DNA from: Nonomuraea muscovyensis
GTDB lineage: Bacteria > Actinomycetota > Actinomycetes > Streptosporangiales > Streptosporangiaceae
Reading direction: 5' to 3'
DNA: 64,000 nucleotides
Assembly (NCBI RefSeq): GCF_014207745.1
Contig: NZ_JACHJB010000002.1
Location: forward strand, 1,116,001-1,180,000
Shown here: positions 34,911-43,458 of the stretch, in pieces
Numbering within the stretch: the stretch's first letter is position 1
How the letters are laid out: each line of letters begins with the position of its first letter
Translations under genes and position numbers: made by a program
Notes under the pieces: generated by a model
Databases searched by the model: none
What the model saw: only the letters and a program-made list of their open reading frames with translations
Told to the model about the DNA's origin: nothing

Positions 34911-35099
34911 TTGCCCGGTGGTGGAGTCCTGACCCATGACGAAGGATCCGCGTACGGCGAGTACGCGGAGGTGCCGTCGCAGGCAGACCTGGAACGGGTG
35001 TTCTTCCTCGATGACGAGGACCGGAGGCTGATCGAGCGCCGCCGCGGCGCGCACATGAAGCTCGGCTTCAGCCTCCAGCCCGTCACCGCCGATGCTTGA
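34911..35099 (+). pseudogene. Second Tn3-family transposase N-terminal fragment
   Basis: The frame reads AYGEYAEVPSQADLERVFFL, then DDEDRRLIERRRGAHMKLGF, then leaves the family pattern and stops. This is the same DUF4158 region as the fragment at 1330-1575 but from a different parent and on the other strand. No terminal repeat is seen. Confidence 0.65.
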
Positions 35100-35117
35100 G
35101 GGGATCACGCGCCGCGG

Positions 35118-35690
35118 CTACGTCCCCGCTGATCCCCCGGCCATCACGGTAAAGGTGAACCCGGCACTTGTCGGACGGCGCAGCGGAATGTCGCACTTGA
35201 TCCGGCGCAGCACCTCGTTCCTGCTGAGGCCGAGTCCCTGCGCGATGAGCCGATCCGGGCGCAGCGGCACCGGATCCTCGAAGACGACCTCCACCTGGAC
35301 CGGCCACGCCTCGTCGAGCCAGGCCGACGGGGTGTCCAGCCGCCAGGCATCCTTCCAGTCCAGGATGAAGCGGTTGCGCCGGGCGAGCAGCGGATCCAGC
35401 AGCCTGGACGCCACCAGCTTCGGATCGTTGGCGTGGTAGCCGTCGAGCTCGGTCGGATCGAAGGATCTGACAGGCGCTCGCTCGTGCACGGTGAGCTTGC
35501 TCGTCCGATCGCAGGACACGCAGTGGACCAGCAGCCACACGTCCAGCAGTTTGCCGTTGGCGTTGACGCGGAACCTGCCCTCGCCGGTGGTGGCCGACTC
35601 CGACCGGCAGTCCACGCACCGCAACGACAGCAGGGGCAGCCTGGTCCGACGGACGACCCAGGGCAGCACAGTATGAGGTTGTGAAGACAT
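35118..35690 (-). CDS. DUF1062-family protein
   Basis: 190 residues from ATG 35690. Two Cys pairs near the N-terminus (LRCVDCRSES and VHCVSCDRTSKLTV) form a likely zinc site, followed by LDGYHANDPKLVASRLLDPL and a helix rich in aromatic and acidic residues. The pattern is that of DUF1062, whose function is unknown. Stand-alone gene next to a transposon scar. Confidence 0.82.
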   Translation of the reverse strand: MSSQPHTVLPWVVRRTRLPLLSLRCVDCRSESATTGEGRFRVNANGKLLDVWLLVHCVSCDRTSKLTVHERAPVRSFDPTELDGYHANDPKLVASRLLDPLLARRNRFILDWKDAWRLDTPSAWLDEAWPVQVEVVFEDPVPLRPDRLIAQGLGLSRNEVLRRIKCDIPLRRPTSAGFTFTVMAGGSAGT

Positions 35691-36125
35691 GATCTCTCTA
35701 GACCTGACACGAGGCCGATTGCGCGCGGCCTCAAACGCTGTATGACCGGGCGCACACGGGCAGCCCGGCAGAGCCGACGGGAGGGTCGGCTTGAAGGTGA
35801 GCGGAAGAAGGTGTCAGGTCTAAAGAGCAGGCGGGGTCACGCGGTTTTGTCCTCTGTCCTCACTGCGACGGGCCGCAGACAACGTACGGGAACACGAAAG
35901 GAAGGCTCAAACGGTTTTCCGGCGGCGGTGGTCCCCTGTCGCTCGCGTTCACCCAGCAAGTCCGCCATCCGCCTCCCGCATCGGAGCGTGGATGGCGGTA
36001 ACGCACCACAGGAGACGCAGACGACGGCTCCTCACCTGCCGATCAATATGGTGAAATAGCGATCAAGCGACATCCCGCGTAGTGACACGCTGGCCAGGCA
36101 CAGGCACTGTGCGGGGACGATGGGT
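35691..36125. other. Gap without a recognised gene
   Basis: I see no convincing frame, RNA or repeat here. The next 500 bp hold two gene scars. Confidence 0.5.
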
Positions 36126-36242
36126 GACAGCCGGAAAGACAGCCTCCGGGATGACCTCGCATCCGGTCGGTGGGCCGAACGCAACCGAGACCTCGTCGAC
36201 CTCGACGCGGCAGAGCTTGGCCTTCGCATGCTGATCGCCTGA
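36126..36242 (+). pseudogene. Methyltransferase C-terminal fragment
   Basis: The frame LRDDLASGRWAERNRDLVDL followed by DAAELGLRMLIA and a stop matches the C-terminal helices of many actinomycete class I SAM methyltransferases. The catalytic domain is missing. Low but real signal. Confidence 0.45.
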
Positions 36243-36440
36243 ACCCGCCACCGGCTCGCACCGGTGAACGGCCCCTGAGCTCCGACGCCCGGTAATTGAT
36301 CTAGGTTCGCCGAAGCGTGAAGGCAGTCGGTTGCCGCCGGCGGGAAGGTGTCGGGCTCGCCGTCGCGATGCCGTCGGCGGGGGGACGTTTCCACAGGTCG
36401 CGTTGCTCGCCAACCGCTTCATGTCACGCCCTCCGGGAGT

Positions 36441-36530
36441 CCACGGTGCCCCCTTCTCCAGGCGGTCGATCATGTGTGTGACCGCGCCGGTGGCGCGCCC
36501 GAGCTGTGCTGCGATTCGCGGCCGAAGGCC
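36441..36530 (-). pseudogene. MarR recognition-helix fragment
   Basis: Reverse-strand text LRPRIAAQLGRATGAVTHMI and DRLEKG looks like the recognition helix of a MarR-type regulator (LAxxLGxxxGAVTxxxDRLE). No dimerisation helices or wing follow. It lies just upstream of the trpB promoter and may be what remains of an earlier local regulator. Confidence 0.4.
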
Positions 36531-36592
36531 CTCCTGTCTGCCGTGCCGAGCACCGGTGGTGGCGCTTCCACGCCGCACATGCCACACTCACT

Positions 36593-36622
36593 GTTATAGA
36601 ACTCATTGCAGAGTTATAGAAC
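36593..36622 (+). promoter_or_regulatory. Tandem operator-like repeats before trpB
   Basis: GTTATAGAAC occurs at 36593-36602 and 36613-36622, exactly 20 bp apart (two helical turns), each nearly palindromic (8 of 10). The form GT..TA..AC suits GntR/HutC-class regulators, and such a gene ends this operon. TATAGA within the repeats can also serve as a -10 element, so binding would block the promoter. Confidence 0.6.
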
Positions 36623-36635
36623 GATGGAGCATGGC

Positions 36636-37841
36636 ATGCAAGACGTGTTGCCTTGGCGTGAGCCAGTCCCGCTGGACGGGACGATGGGCGAGCCCCGAGC
36701 GCGGGGCCGATTCGGCGAGTACGGCGGCCGGTACGCGCCGGAGTCCCTGGTGGAGGCGTGCCGCGAGGTGGACGGGGCGTTCCGGGAGGCCTGGGCGGAT
36801 CCGGGGTTCCGCGGCGCCCTGGCGCGGCTGCTCGCCGAGCACGTCGGGCGGCCGACCCCGCTCACACCGGCCCGCCGGCTGTCGGAGGCCCTGGGCGTGC
36901 AGCTGTACCTCAAGCGCGAGGATCTCACCCACACCGGATCGCACAAGATCAACAACGTGCTGGGCCAGGCCCTGCTGGCCACCCGGATGGGACGGCGCAG
37001 GCTGATCGCCGAGACGGGAGCGGGCCAGCACGGGGTGGCCACCGCGACCGCCGCCGCGCTGCTCGGGCTGGAGGCCACGGTGTTCATGGGCGAGCGCGAC
37101 ATCGAGCGGCAGGCGCTGAACGTCTTCCGGATGCGCATGCTGGGCGCCGAGGTGGTCCCGGTGACCACGGGCAGCCGTACCCTCAAGGACGCGACCAGCG
37201 AGGCCATGCGGCACTGGGTGGGCGCGACCGGCGACTCCCACTACTGCATCGGCTCGGTCGTCGGGCCGGATCCGTACCCATGGATGGTCAGGGAGTTCCA
37301 GCGGATCATCGGCGACGAGGCCCGCGGGCAGTGCGCCGCCGAGCTGCGGACCGGCGTCCCGGACTACGTGGTCGCATGCGTCGGCGGCGGCTCCAACGCG
37401 GCCGGCACGTTCGCCGGATTCGCCGACACCCCGGCGCGCCTGGTCGGTGTCGAGGCGGAGGGCGGCGCCGGCGCGGCCCGCGGCCGGCTCGGCGTCCTGC
37501 ACGGCTGCCGCTCGCTGTTCCTGCAGGACGACGACGGGCAGATCACCCAGGCGCACTCCATCGCCGCAGGGCTCGACTACCCGGGAGTGGGCCCGGAGCA
37601 CGCCCACCTGCGCGACCTGGGCCGGGCCCGCTACGTCACGGTGACCGACGACGAGGCGGTCGGCGCGGCGGTACGGCTGGCGCGTACCGAAGGCATCGTC
37701 CCGGCGCTCGAATCGGCGCACGCCCTCGCCTGGGTGATCCGCGAGGCGGGCGGCGGAGACCTGCCCGCAGGATCGACGGTGCTGATGACGTTGTCCGGCC
37801 GGGGTGACAAGGACGTCTCAACCCTGAAGGAGCTGCTGTGA
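36636..37841 (+). CDS. trpB: Tryptophan synthase beta subunit
   Basis: 401 residues from ATG 36636 (GGAG five bases upstream; ATG 36624 would add four). FGEYGGRYAPESLVEACREV at the N-terminus, PLP Lys104 in THTGSHKINNVLGQ, AETGAGQHGVATATAAALLG and the phosphate loop GGGSNAAGTF mark it as a TrpB1-type enzyme that condenses indole with serine. It overlaps trpA (GTGA) and no other trp genes are nearby, so this is a detached beta-alpha pair with its own regulator, perhaps a second copy serving a specialised pathway. Confidence 0.95.
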   Translation: MQDVLPWREPVPLDGTMGEPRARGRFGEYGGRYAPESLVEACREVDGAFREAWADPGFRGALARLLAEHVGRPTPLTPARRLSEALGVQLYLKREDLTHTGSHKINNVLGQALLATRMGRRRLIAETGAGQHGVATATAAALLGLEATVFMGERDIERQALNVFRMRMLGAEVVPVTTGSRTLKDATSEAMRHWVGATGDSHYCIGSVVGPDPYPWMVREFQRIIGDEARGQCAAELRTGVPDYVVACVGGGSNAAGTFAGFADTPARLVGVEAEGGAGAARGRLGVLHGCRSLFLQDDDGQITQAHSIAAGLDYPGVGPEHAHLRDLGRARYVTVTDDEAVGAAVRLARTEGIVPALESAHALAWVIREAGGGDLPAGSTVLMTLSGRGDKDVSTLKELL

Positions 37842-38641
37842 CGAACCCCACCCTGGCCGCGGGCGCGGTCGAACGCCACCTGCGAGCCCGCCGGGACACC
37901 GGCCGCGGCCTGCTCATGCCGTACGTCACCGGGGGGATCACGCCCGGCTGGACGGACTACCTGCGGGCGTTCGCCGCCGCCGGCGCGGACGCGATCGAGG
38001 TCGGCCTGCCCTTCTCCGACCCCACGCTGGACGGCGTCACCATCCAGCAGGCCGGCCACACGGCACTGGCCCGGGGGGCGAGCACCCGCCGGATCCTCGC
38101 CGACCTGTCCGGCATGCCGGACCTGGACGTGCCTCTGGTCGCCAGCACCTACTACAACCTGGTGCTGCACGACGGCCCCGAGGCGTTCTGCGCCGCGCTG
38201 CGCCGGGCCGGCGTCGACGGCTTGATCGTTCCCGACCTGCCGGTGCACGAGGCGGACGAGCTGACGGAGGTGGCCGCCGCCGCCGGGATCGAGCTGGCCC
38301 TGCTGGCGTCGCCGGCGACGCCGGAGCCGCGGCTGGCAGAGATCTCGAGCCGCAGCCGCGGATTCGTCTACGCGGTGTCGCTGATGGGCACCACCGGCGA
38401 GCGGGCCGCCCTCGCCGCCTCGGCGGCGGAGCTCACCGCGCGGATCAGACGGGGCACCGACCGGCCGGTCTTGCTAGGATTTGGCATTTCCACGCCCGAC
38501 CAGGCGCGGGAGGCCGGCCGGCACGCCGATGGCGTGGTGGTCGGCGCCGCGGTCGTGCGCCGGGTGCTCGACGGGGCGGGGCCGGACGACCTGCGGGCCT
38601 TCGTCGCGACCCTGCGGCGGGCCCTCGACCAGGAGGTGTGA
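37838..38641 (+). CDS. trpA: Tryptophan synthase alpha subunit
   Basis: 267 residues starting at GTG in GTGA overlap with trpB. Catalytic Glu54 lies in AIEVGLPFSDP and Asp133 in IVPDLPVHEAD; the C-terminal phosphate loop is GFGISTPDQARE, then DGVVVGAAVV. It cleaves indole-3-glycerol phosphate and passes indole to TrpB. Coupled expression of both subunits fits the heterotetramer. Confidence 0.95.
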   Translation: MTNPTLAAGAVERHLRARRDTGRGLLMPYVTGGITPGWTDYLRAFAAAGADAIEVGLPFSDPTLDGVTIQQAGHTALARGASTRRILADLSGMPDLDVPLVASTYYNLVLHDGPEAFCAALRRAGVDGLIVPDLPVHEADELTEVAAAAGIELALLASPATPEPRLAEISSRSRGFVYAVSLMGTTGERAALAASAAELTARIRRGTDRPVLLGFGISTPDQAREAGRHADGVVVGAAVVRRVLDGAGPDDLRAFVATLRRALDQEV

Positions 38642-38650
38642 CCGACCACG

Positions 38651-39406
38651 ATGACCCCCGACGCCGGGCACGAGGCGAGATACCGCGCCATCGCCGCCGA
38701 CCTCGCCGCGAAGATCCGGTCGGGACACTACGCCCCCGGTGAGGCCCTGCCTCCACAACGGGAGCTGAGCGCCTCCTACGGGGTGACCCTCATGACGCTG
38801 CGCCAGGCGTTGCGGGAGCTCAGCGACGAGAGGCTGATCGTGCAGCAGCCCGGCAGGGGCACGTTCGTCGCCCCGCCCCACCTGGCCTACCAGCTCGACT
38901 CGCTCCGCAGTCTGGTCGACGACCTGCGTAAACAGGGCCACGACGTGCGCACCGCGGTGGCCGGGCGGGCGGTGCGCCGGGCCCCCGCCCAGATCGCCGT
39001 GGAGTTGCGGCTGCGTCCCGGCGACACCGCCCTGCGACTGGAGCGGGTCCGCGAGTTCGCGGGACGTCCCGCCGTACACCAGGTGTCCTGGGTCCGCCGG
39101 CCGGTGGCCGACCAGATCCGCGACCGCGACTTCACCGCCGTCTCCCTCTACACGGCCCTCGCTGACGCGGGAGTGGCGGTCGCCCGGGCGTCCGAGGTGG
39201 TCCGGCCCGGTTTGCTCGACCCCGCCGCCGCCCGCCACCTCCACGAGCCGCAGGGCAGCCCGGTGCTCGTCAGCACCCGGATCACCTACACGCTCGACGC
39301 CACGCCCGTGGTGTCCGACCACGCCACCATCCTCGGCAGCATGATGGAGATCCGCACCGAACGCGCCGCCACCGGCCTGTCTCTCACCTGGGGCGCCACC
39401 AGCTGA
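38651..39406 (+). CDS. GntR-family regulator (HutC/UTRA type)
   Basis: 251 residues, nine bases after trpA, third gene of the operon. Residues 8-75 are a GntR winged helix (LPPQRELSASYGVTLMTLRQ, ERLIVQQPGRGTFVAPP); residues 95-245 a UTRA ligand domain. It probably binds the two GTTATAGAAC repeats before trpB and thus controls its own operon. The ligand might be an indole or tryptophan-like compound, which is inference. Confidence 0.92.
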   Translation: MTPDAGHEARYRAIAADLAAKIRSGHYAPGEALPPQRELSASYGVTLMTLRQALRELSDERLIVQQPGRGTFVAPPHLAYQLDSLRSLVDDLRKQGHDVRTAVAGRAVRRAPAQIAVELRLRPGDTALRLERVREFAGRPAVHQVSWVRRPVADQIRDRDFTAVSLYTALADAGVAVARASEVVRPGLLDPAAARHLHEPQGSPVLVSTRITYTLDATPVVSDHATILGSMMEIRTERAATGLSLTWGATS

Positions 39407-39451
39407 GAACCTGTGCGCGGTATGTCCCACCGTGACGACGAGCAGGTTCTC
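39405..39451. repeat. 9-bp inverted repeat after the GntR gene
   Basis: GAGAACCTG (39405-39413, starting inside the GntR stop codon) pairs with CAGGTTCTC (39443-39451) across 29 bases. It lies between convergent genes and may act as a weak terminator, or be the ends of a lost element. Confidence 0.35.
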
Positions 39452-39565
39452 GCGGACCTTGCCCGTCGCGTTCGCGGGCGGAGCGCGGCACGAAGGGTTT
39501 GGGGAAAGCGACCGCAGCGCCAGGGGCGGGCGGCGCCCATGCAGGCCCGCCCCGGCTGAGGGTGC

Positions 39566-40939
39566 CTACTTCGTCCAGACCTTGTAGTTTCTGGCGTCGT
39601 TGAACATGAACGTCGGAGTCCAGAAGGTCCGCGCGGGGCTGCCGCCGGTGGTGAGCCCATAGGCCTTGCCCCCATAGTAGAACGGGCCGCCGCTGTCGCC
39701 TCCCTTGGCGATGCCCGTGTTCATCTGCACGAGGCCTTTGCGGGCCTTGCCATCGGACCAGGTTCCGCCTGTGACGTTCCGGTACTTCACTGTTGCGCAG
39801 TTGGCCCCGGTGTTCCAGCCGTACTTGCAGATCATGGTGCCGACGGCCGGTCGGCTCATCGCCGCGGAGGTGGCGTAGCGCGCCAGGTTCTTCGCGTAGT
39901 AGAACGTGCGCGTCGGCGTCCCTCCGCCGTGGGTGTAGTAGCCGATGTCGCCATATTTGCCGATGTGCGTCCACACCTTCTTGACGGTACGGGTGCCGCC
40001 CTGTCCGGGGTGGTTGCGGTAGACCCAGGTCGCCGGGTCGCAGTGCCCTGCCGTGGCCAGCCGCTTGGTGTCCGACGTGGCGTACTTCAAGTTGAATCCA
40101 GCGGTGCAGTTGCCGGCATCGGTGAGATAGCCGCCGCCGCGAACGTACTTGTCGTAGGGCTCGTTCGGCTTGTCGATGATCGTCACGTTGACGCCGACGC
40201 CCTCGATCCCGGAAGAGGGAGCGAGAACGCTCTTCAGCGTCTGCTGGGCGGCCGGGGTCGGTATCGCTTCGACCTCGATCGTGCCGGACCGGATGTTGTA
40301 GGCCGTTGACGTGCTCGCGATCTGGGGATCGGCGCTGAGCTGCGCGTTCACGCTCTCGCTTGCCGCCGCGAGCTCGGCCTCGGAGTAGCCGCGGTTGCTC
40401 TGCAGGTGCACCTCCACGGGCAGCGTCCTGGCCAGGGCCAGCGCTGCCTCCGGCGTCTCGCCCTTGAAAGCGAACCAGGCCGACGAGCCGTCCTCGGCCA
40501 TGGCGGCGCCGGAGAACTCGGCCCCGAAGTCCGCCTCCAGCTTCTCGGCGACGTCGGAGAACTTGGTCTGCCAGCCGCGCCGGTCGATCGTCTGTGCGAG
40601 GTCGAGCCCTTGATCCTTGGCGTATTGCGTGAGATCGGTGAGCTCGGCGGCAGTCAGGTCGTCCACGTTCAGCTCAGGTACGGCGACAGGCCCATCCGGC
40701 TCGTCGGCCACGGTCAGGGACGTCCTGGCCTGCGCGAAGTAGTCGGTCAGCGCCTGCGCCAGCGGGACGCCCCCGGCAGCGGCGTCGGCCTTGATCTTGT
40801 CGAGCTGGGGCCTGTCGATCTTCGGCTGGGTGCTGGCGGCCAGTACCCGGATCTCGGCACCCGGCGTGGCGGACGCCGGGACGGTCAGCAGGGGGACGCC
40901 GAGTAACGCGAGTACCGCAACGGAGGCGGACTTCTTCAC
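39566..40939 (-). CDS. Secreted S1-family serine protease with propeptide
   Basis: 457 residues from GTG 40939 (AAAGGTGA upstream). A Sec signal ends in PASA; a propeptide of about 200 residues follows, then a chymotrypsin-like domain with His in LATAGHCDPAT, Asp in KYGDIGYYTH and Ser in KGGDSGGPFYY. The domain order resembles streptogrisin/alpha-lytic proteases, with Cys pairs (NCTAG/GHC and CKYG/NCATV) as expected. An extracellular degradative enzyme. No operon partner. Confidence 0.92.
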   Translation of the reverse strand: MKKSASVAVLALLGVPLLTVPASATPGAEIRVLAASTQPKIDRPQLDKIKADAAAGGVPLAQALTDYFAQARTSLTVADEPDGPVAVPELNVDDLTAAELTDLTQYAKDQGLDLAQTIDRRGWQTKFSDVAEKLEADFGAEFSGAAMAEDGSSAWFAFKGETPEAALALARTLPVEVHLQSNRGYSEAELAAASESVNAQLSADPQIASTSTAYNIRSGTIEVEAIPTPAAQQTLKSVLAPSSGIEGVGVNVTIIDKPNEPYDKYVRGGGYLTDAGNCTAGFNLKYATSDTKRLATAGHCDPATWVYRNHPGQGGTRTVKKVWTHIGKYGDIGYYTHGGGTPTRTFYYAKNLARYATSAAMSRPAVGTMICKYGWNTGANCATVKYRNVTGGTWSDGKARKGLVQMNTGIAKGGDSGGPFYYGGKAYGLTTGGSPARTFWTPTFMFNDARNYKVWTK

Positions 40940-41134
40940 GGGCTCACCTTTCAGCGGGGTTGACGAAGCGAGATGATCATAATGGGAAAGATCCACTTGA
41001 TCCCGGCGAAGTCGTAGGTGCACGCGATGCCCGGGAGCAACCGACCGAGAGGGACAACGCCAAGGGCGAGACCATCACCCTCGACCCTGACGGCCCCCGC
41101 GCAGCCTGCGCGAGCGCGGGAAGGCGGTGCCGGA

Positions 41135-42052
41135 TCACGTCACCGCCTGCTCCTGGACGGCGGGCTCATGGCCGGTGGGGTCGGCATGGCAGGCGCCGGA
41201 GGCGCGGAAGGGTTCGGCGAGCTGGGCCAGGTAGGCGGTGGGGTAGTCGGGTTTGGCGGCCATGCCGAGTTGGTCGGAGGTGAAGCGGCGCATCGGGTCG
41301 TAGGAGAAGGTGCCGAGCAGATGGTCCCAGGCCAGGGTGAACAGGCCGAAGTTGACGTCGCCGACGCCGGCCCATTTGAGGTGGTGGAAGCGGTGGCCCT
41401 CGTTGAGGGCGAGCACGGACTTCAGGGCGCCGATGCGGTAGTCGGCGTTGGAGTGCTGCAGCAGCAGTTGCACGGCGACGGTGACGGCCAGGGCCGAGGC
41501 GACATCGACGGGCAGGCCGATGAGAACGAGCGGGGCGACACCGGCGCTCATCTCCAGGGTTTGGTGCAGGGGGTGTTTCATCAGGCCGTTGAAGCCGTAG
41601 AAGCGCTTGACGCTGTGGTGGACGGCGTGGAAGCGCCACAGCAGACCGATCTTGTGGCTGGCGTAGTGGGTCAGCGTGATGCCGAGGTCGGCGATCAAGA
41701 TGGCGACCAGCACCTGCAGCACGAACGGCCACGCATGCGGCCACACGTCGGCGACGGTGACAGCGGCGGCCAGCACCGGGATGATGCCCACGCTGATGAG
41801 CAGCAGCAGCTCGTTGACGCCGGCATGAGCGACATCACGGCCGCCATCACCGGCCGGGCTGTTCCACTCCGCCTCGTACGGCAGGACGCGTTCGGCGGCG
41901 AACGAGCAGCCGATCGCCGCCAGCAGCAGCCCGATCAGCAAAAGCTTGGAGGCGCCGGAGGCCGCCAGGGCCATGGCGGCGCCGTTGACGCCGAGCAGCA
42001 TGAACGGCACGTAGCCGTAGCGGACAACGGATTTCAACATGCGCATCAGCAT
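41135..42052 (-). CDS. Sterol desaturase/fatty-acid hydroxylase family protein
   Basis: 305 residues with four to five helices. The three histidine boxes of the di-iron site are present: HYASH, FHAVHHSVKRF and HRFHHLKW. The enzyme oxidises a C-H bond in a lipid, carotenoid or hopanoid-like substrate in the membrane. It follows the AraC-type regulator gene on the same strand after 78 bp, so the two are likely co-transcribed or functionally linked. Confidence 0.9.
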   Translation of the reverse strand: MLMRMLKSVVRYGYVPFMLLGVNGAAMALAASGASKLLLIGLLLAAIGCSFAAERVLPYEAEWNSPAGDGGRDVAHAGVNELLLLISVGIIPVLAAAVTVADVWPHAWPFVLQVLVAILIADLGITLTHYASHKIGLLWRFHAVHHSVKRFYGFNGLMKHPLHQTLEMSAGVAPLVLIGLPVDVASALAVTVAVQLLLQHSNADYRIGALKSVLALNEGHRFHHLKWAGVGDVNFGLFTLAWDHLLGTFSYDPMRRFTSDQLGMAAKPDYPTAYLAQLAEPFRASGACHADPTGHEPAVQEQAVT

Positions 42053-42130
42053 CGTGGCCGCCGGCCATCCCAGGCTTGGACGAATCCGCTGAGCCGCAGG
42101 CGCGTCAGGCGTAGGTGTCAGGCGCAGCTG

Positions 42131-42931
42131 TCAGGCGGTGGGGCGTACGAGGTGGACCAGGTGGGAGGGGGCCAGGCCGAACATCTGGTGGCAGACGCGG
42201 GTCAGGTGGGAGCTGTCGGCGAAGCCGGCCGCGTGCGCGGCCTCGGTGAGCGTGGCGCCGCCGCGTACCGTCTCGATGGCGTGCAGCAGGCGGGCCCAGC
42301 GCCGCCAAGCCGGATACGGCAACCTCAGGTGCTCGGCGAACAGATGCCCCAGCCGGCTGGCCGACACCCCGGCCCGGGCAGCGAGCTCGCCCAGCAGCAG
42401 CGGCCCCTCGATGAGCTGCGGGATCGCCTCCAGCGCGCGGGACAAGGCAGGGGGAAATCCCTTGCTGCCGGCAGCCGACCCGGTCGCGCAGAGCACTCCG
42501 GGCAGAGCCGCCGCGCCGGTGACCGGGTCGGTGAATGCGGCGGCCAGCCAGGTGCCGACGACGTCCAGGGCACCGCTCGTGGCGACGCGGGCGCCGGCCG
42601 CGCGCCCGGCCGGACCGGCCGGATCAAGGTAGGCCAGCAGACCATGAGCGCCAGGGACGGCGTGAAGCTCGTGCCGGACACCGGCCGGAATGATCGCGGC
42701 CACCGCGCGGCGCTGGTGGCCGTGCCGGTCGGTCAGGATCACCTCGCCGTCGAGCACCAGCAGGACCTGCACCGCGGCGTGCGCATGCGGCTCGGCCGAC
42801 CCGATCGCACCGGTGAAGGCGAGCAGGCCCGGGGCGGCCGTGGCCGTCCCCGCCCAGTGCCCTCCCTGAGCCTGCTGCTTACGCGGCACTCCTGCCGGGG
42901 CCGCCAGGCCGGCAGGAGTGGTCGTGACGCT
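42131..42931 (-). CDS. AraC-family transcriptional regulator
   Basis: 266 residues from GTG 42931, with GGGAGG just upstream (ATG 42946 is possible). A cupin-like N-terminal part carries PHAHAAVQVLLVLDGEVILT; the C-terminal double helix-turn-helix reads LAARAGVSASRLGHLFAEHL and EAAHAAGFADSSHLTRVCHQ, then MFGLAPS. It probably senses a small ligand and regulates the downstream hydroxylase gene. Confidence 0.92.
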   Translation of the reverse strand, partial: SVTTTPAGLAAPAGVPRKQQAQGGHWAGTATAAPGLLAFTGAIGSAEPHAHAAVQVLLVLDGEVILTDRHGHQRRAVAAIIPAGVRHELHAVPGAHGLLAYLDPAGPAGRAAGARVATSGALDVVGTWLAAAFTDPVTGAAALPGVLCATGSAAGSKGFPPALSRALEAIPQLIEGPLLLGELAARAGVSASRLGHLFAEHLRLPYPAWRRWARLLHAIETVRGGATLTEAAHAAGFADSSHLTRVCHQMFGLAPSHLVHLVRPTA

Positions 42932-43182
42932 CACGTTGCCTCCCATGCAAAACCATCACGAATCGTGGCACAGACCCGAGTGGTTTCACGCGGCGCACCG
43001 TGCCGGGCACGACCAGCCCGCCGACCCCCATCACCTGGTCGTTGACCTGCACTGCCCACGCCAGCTTCGGCGCCGGACCTTCGCCGCCCTGTCGGGCACC
43101 TGCGCCCCCGGCATGGCGCCGGCCAAGCTGCCCTACGACCGCGGGCCCCGTACGACCTCGACGCGATGCTGACCACCCCGGC

Positions 43183-43458
43183 TCATCGGCGTCGAGCGGG
43201 GACGAAGAAGTGCCGGACAGGTGGTCCTGGTGCCGGATGGGGCCTCAACGCCGCGCGTGGCGGATCTTCAACCGTCCCAGCCGACACGAGCTCGCTGTGT
43301 GTCCTGGCAGTGAGCACCTGGTGGAGGCGTTCGTCCATCTCCTCGTGCGAGATGCGCCCTTCGGTGTACGCCTCCTGCACGCGCCGCACGGCCATGTCGC
43401 GGTCGTCTTCGCTGATCAGGGGCGGCCGGTGGTCCGACCCGCCGGCCCGGCCCTTCAC
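43183..43458 (-). CDS. DUF1707-domain protein
   Basis: 91 residues from GTG 43458, overlapping the ABC permease stop (GTGA). ISEDDRDMAVRRVQEAYTEG and RISHEEMDERLHQVLTARTH form the DUF1707 helical pair found at the N-terminus of many actinomycete membrane proteins; here no membrane helix follows. The tail is Pro/Arg-rich. Coupled third gene of the ABC operon; function unknown. Confidence 0.8.
   Translation of the reverse strand: MKGRAGGSDHRPPLISEDDRDMAVRRVQEAYTEGRISHEEMDERLHQVLTARTHSELVSAGTVEDPPRAALRPHPAPGPPVRHFFVPARRR

Noticed and set aside
36606..36635. trpB start at 36606 or 36624
   Set aside because: These starts lie in or next to the operator repeats and lack a ribosome site; GGAG five bases before ATG 36636 decides.
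41018..43045. Long forward frame opposite the hydroxylase and AraC genes
   Set aside because: Antisense shadow; histidine boxes and AraC helices are on the reverse strand.
42950..43180. Short forward frames between the AraC and DUF1707 genes
   Set aside because: No similarity or ribosome site that I can recognise; too short to support.
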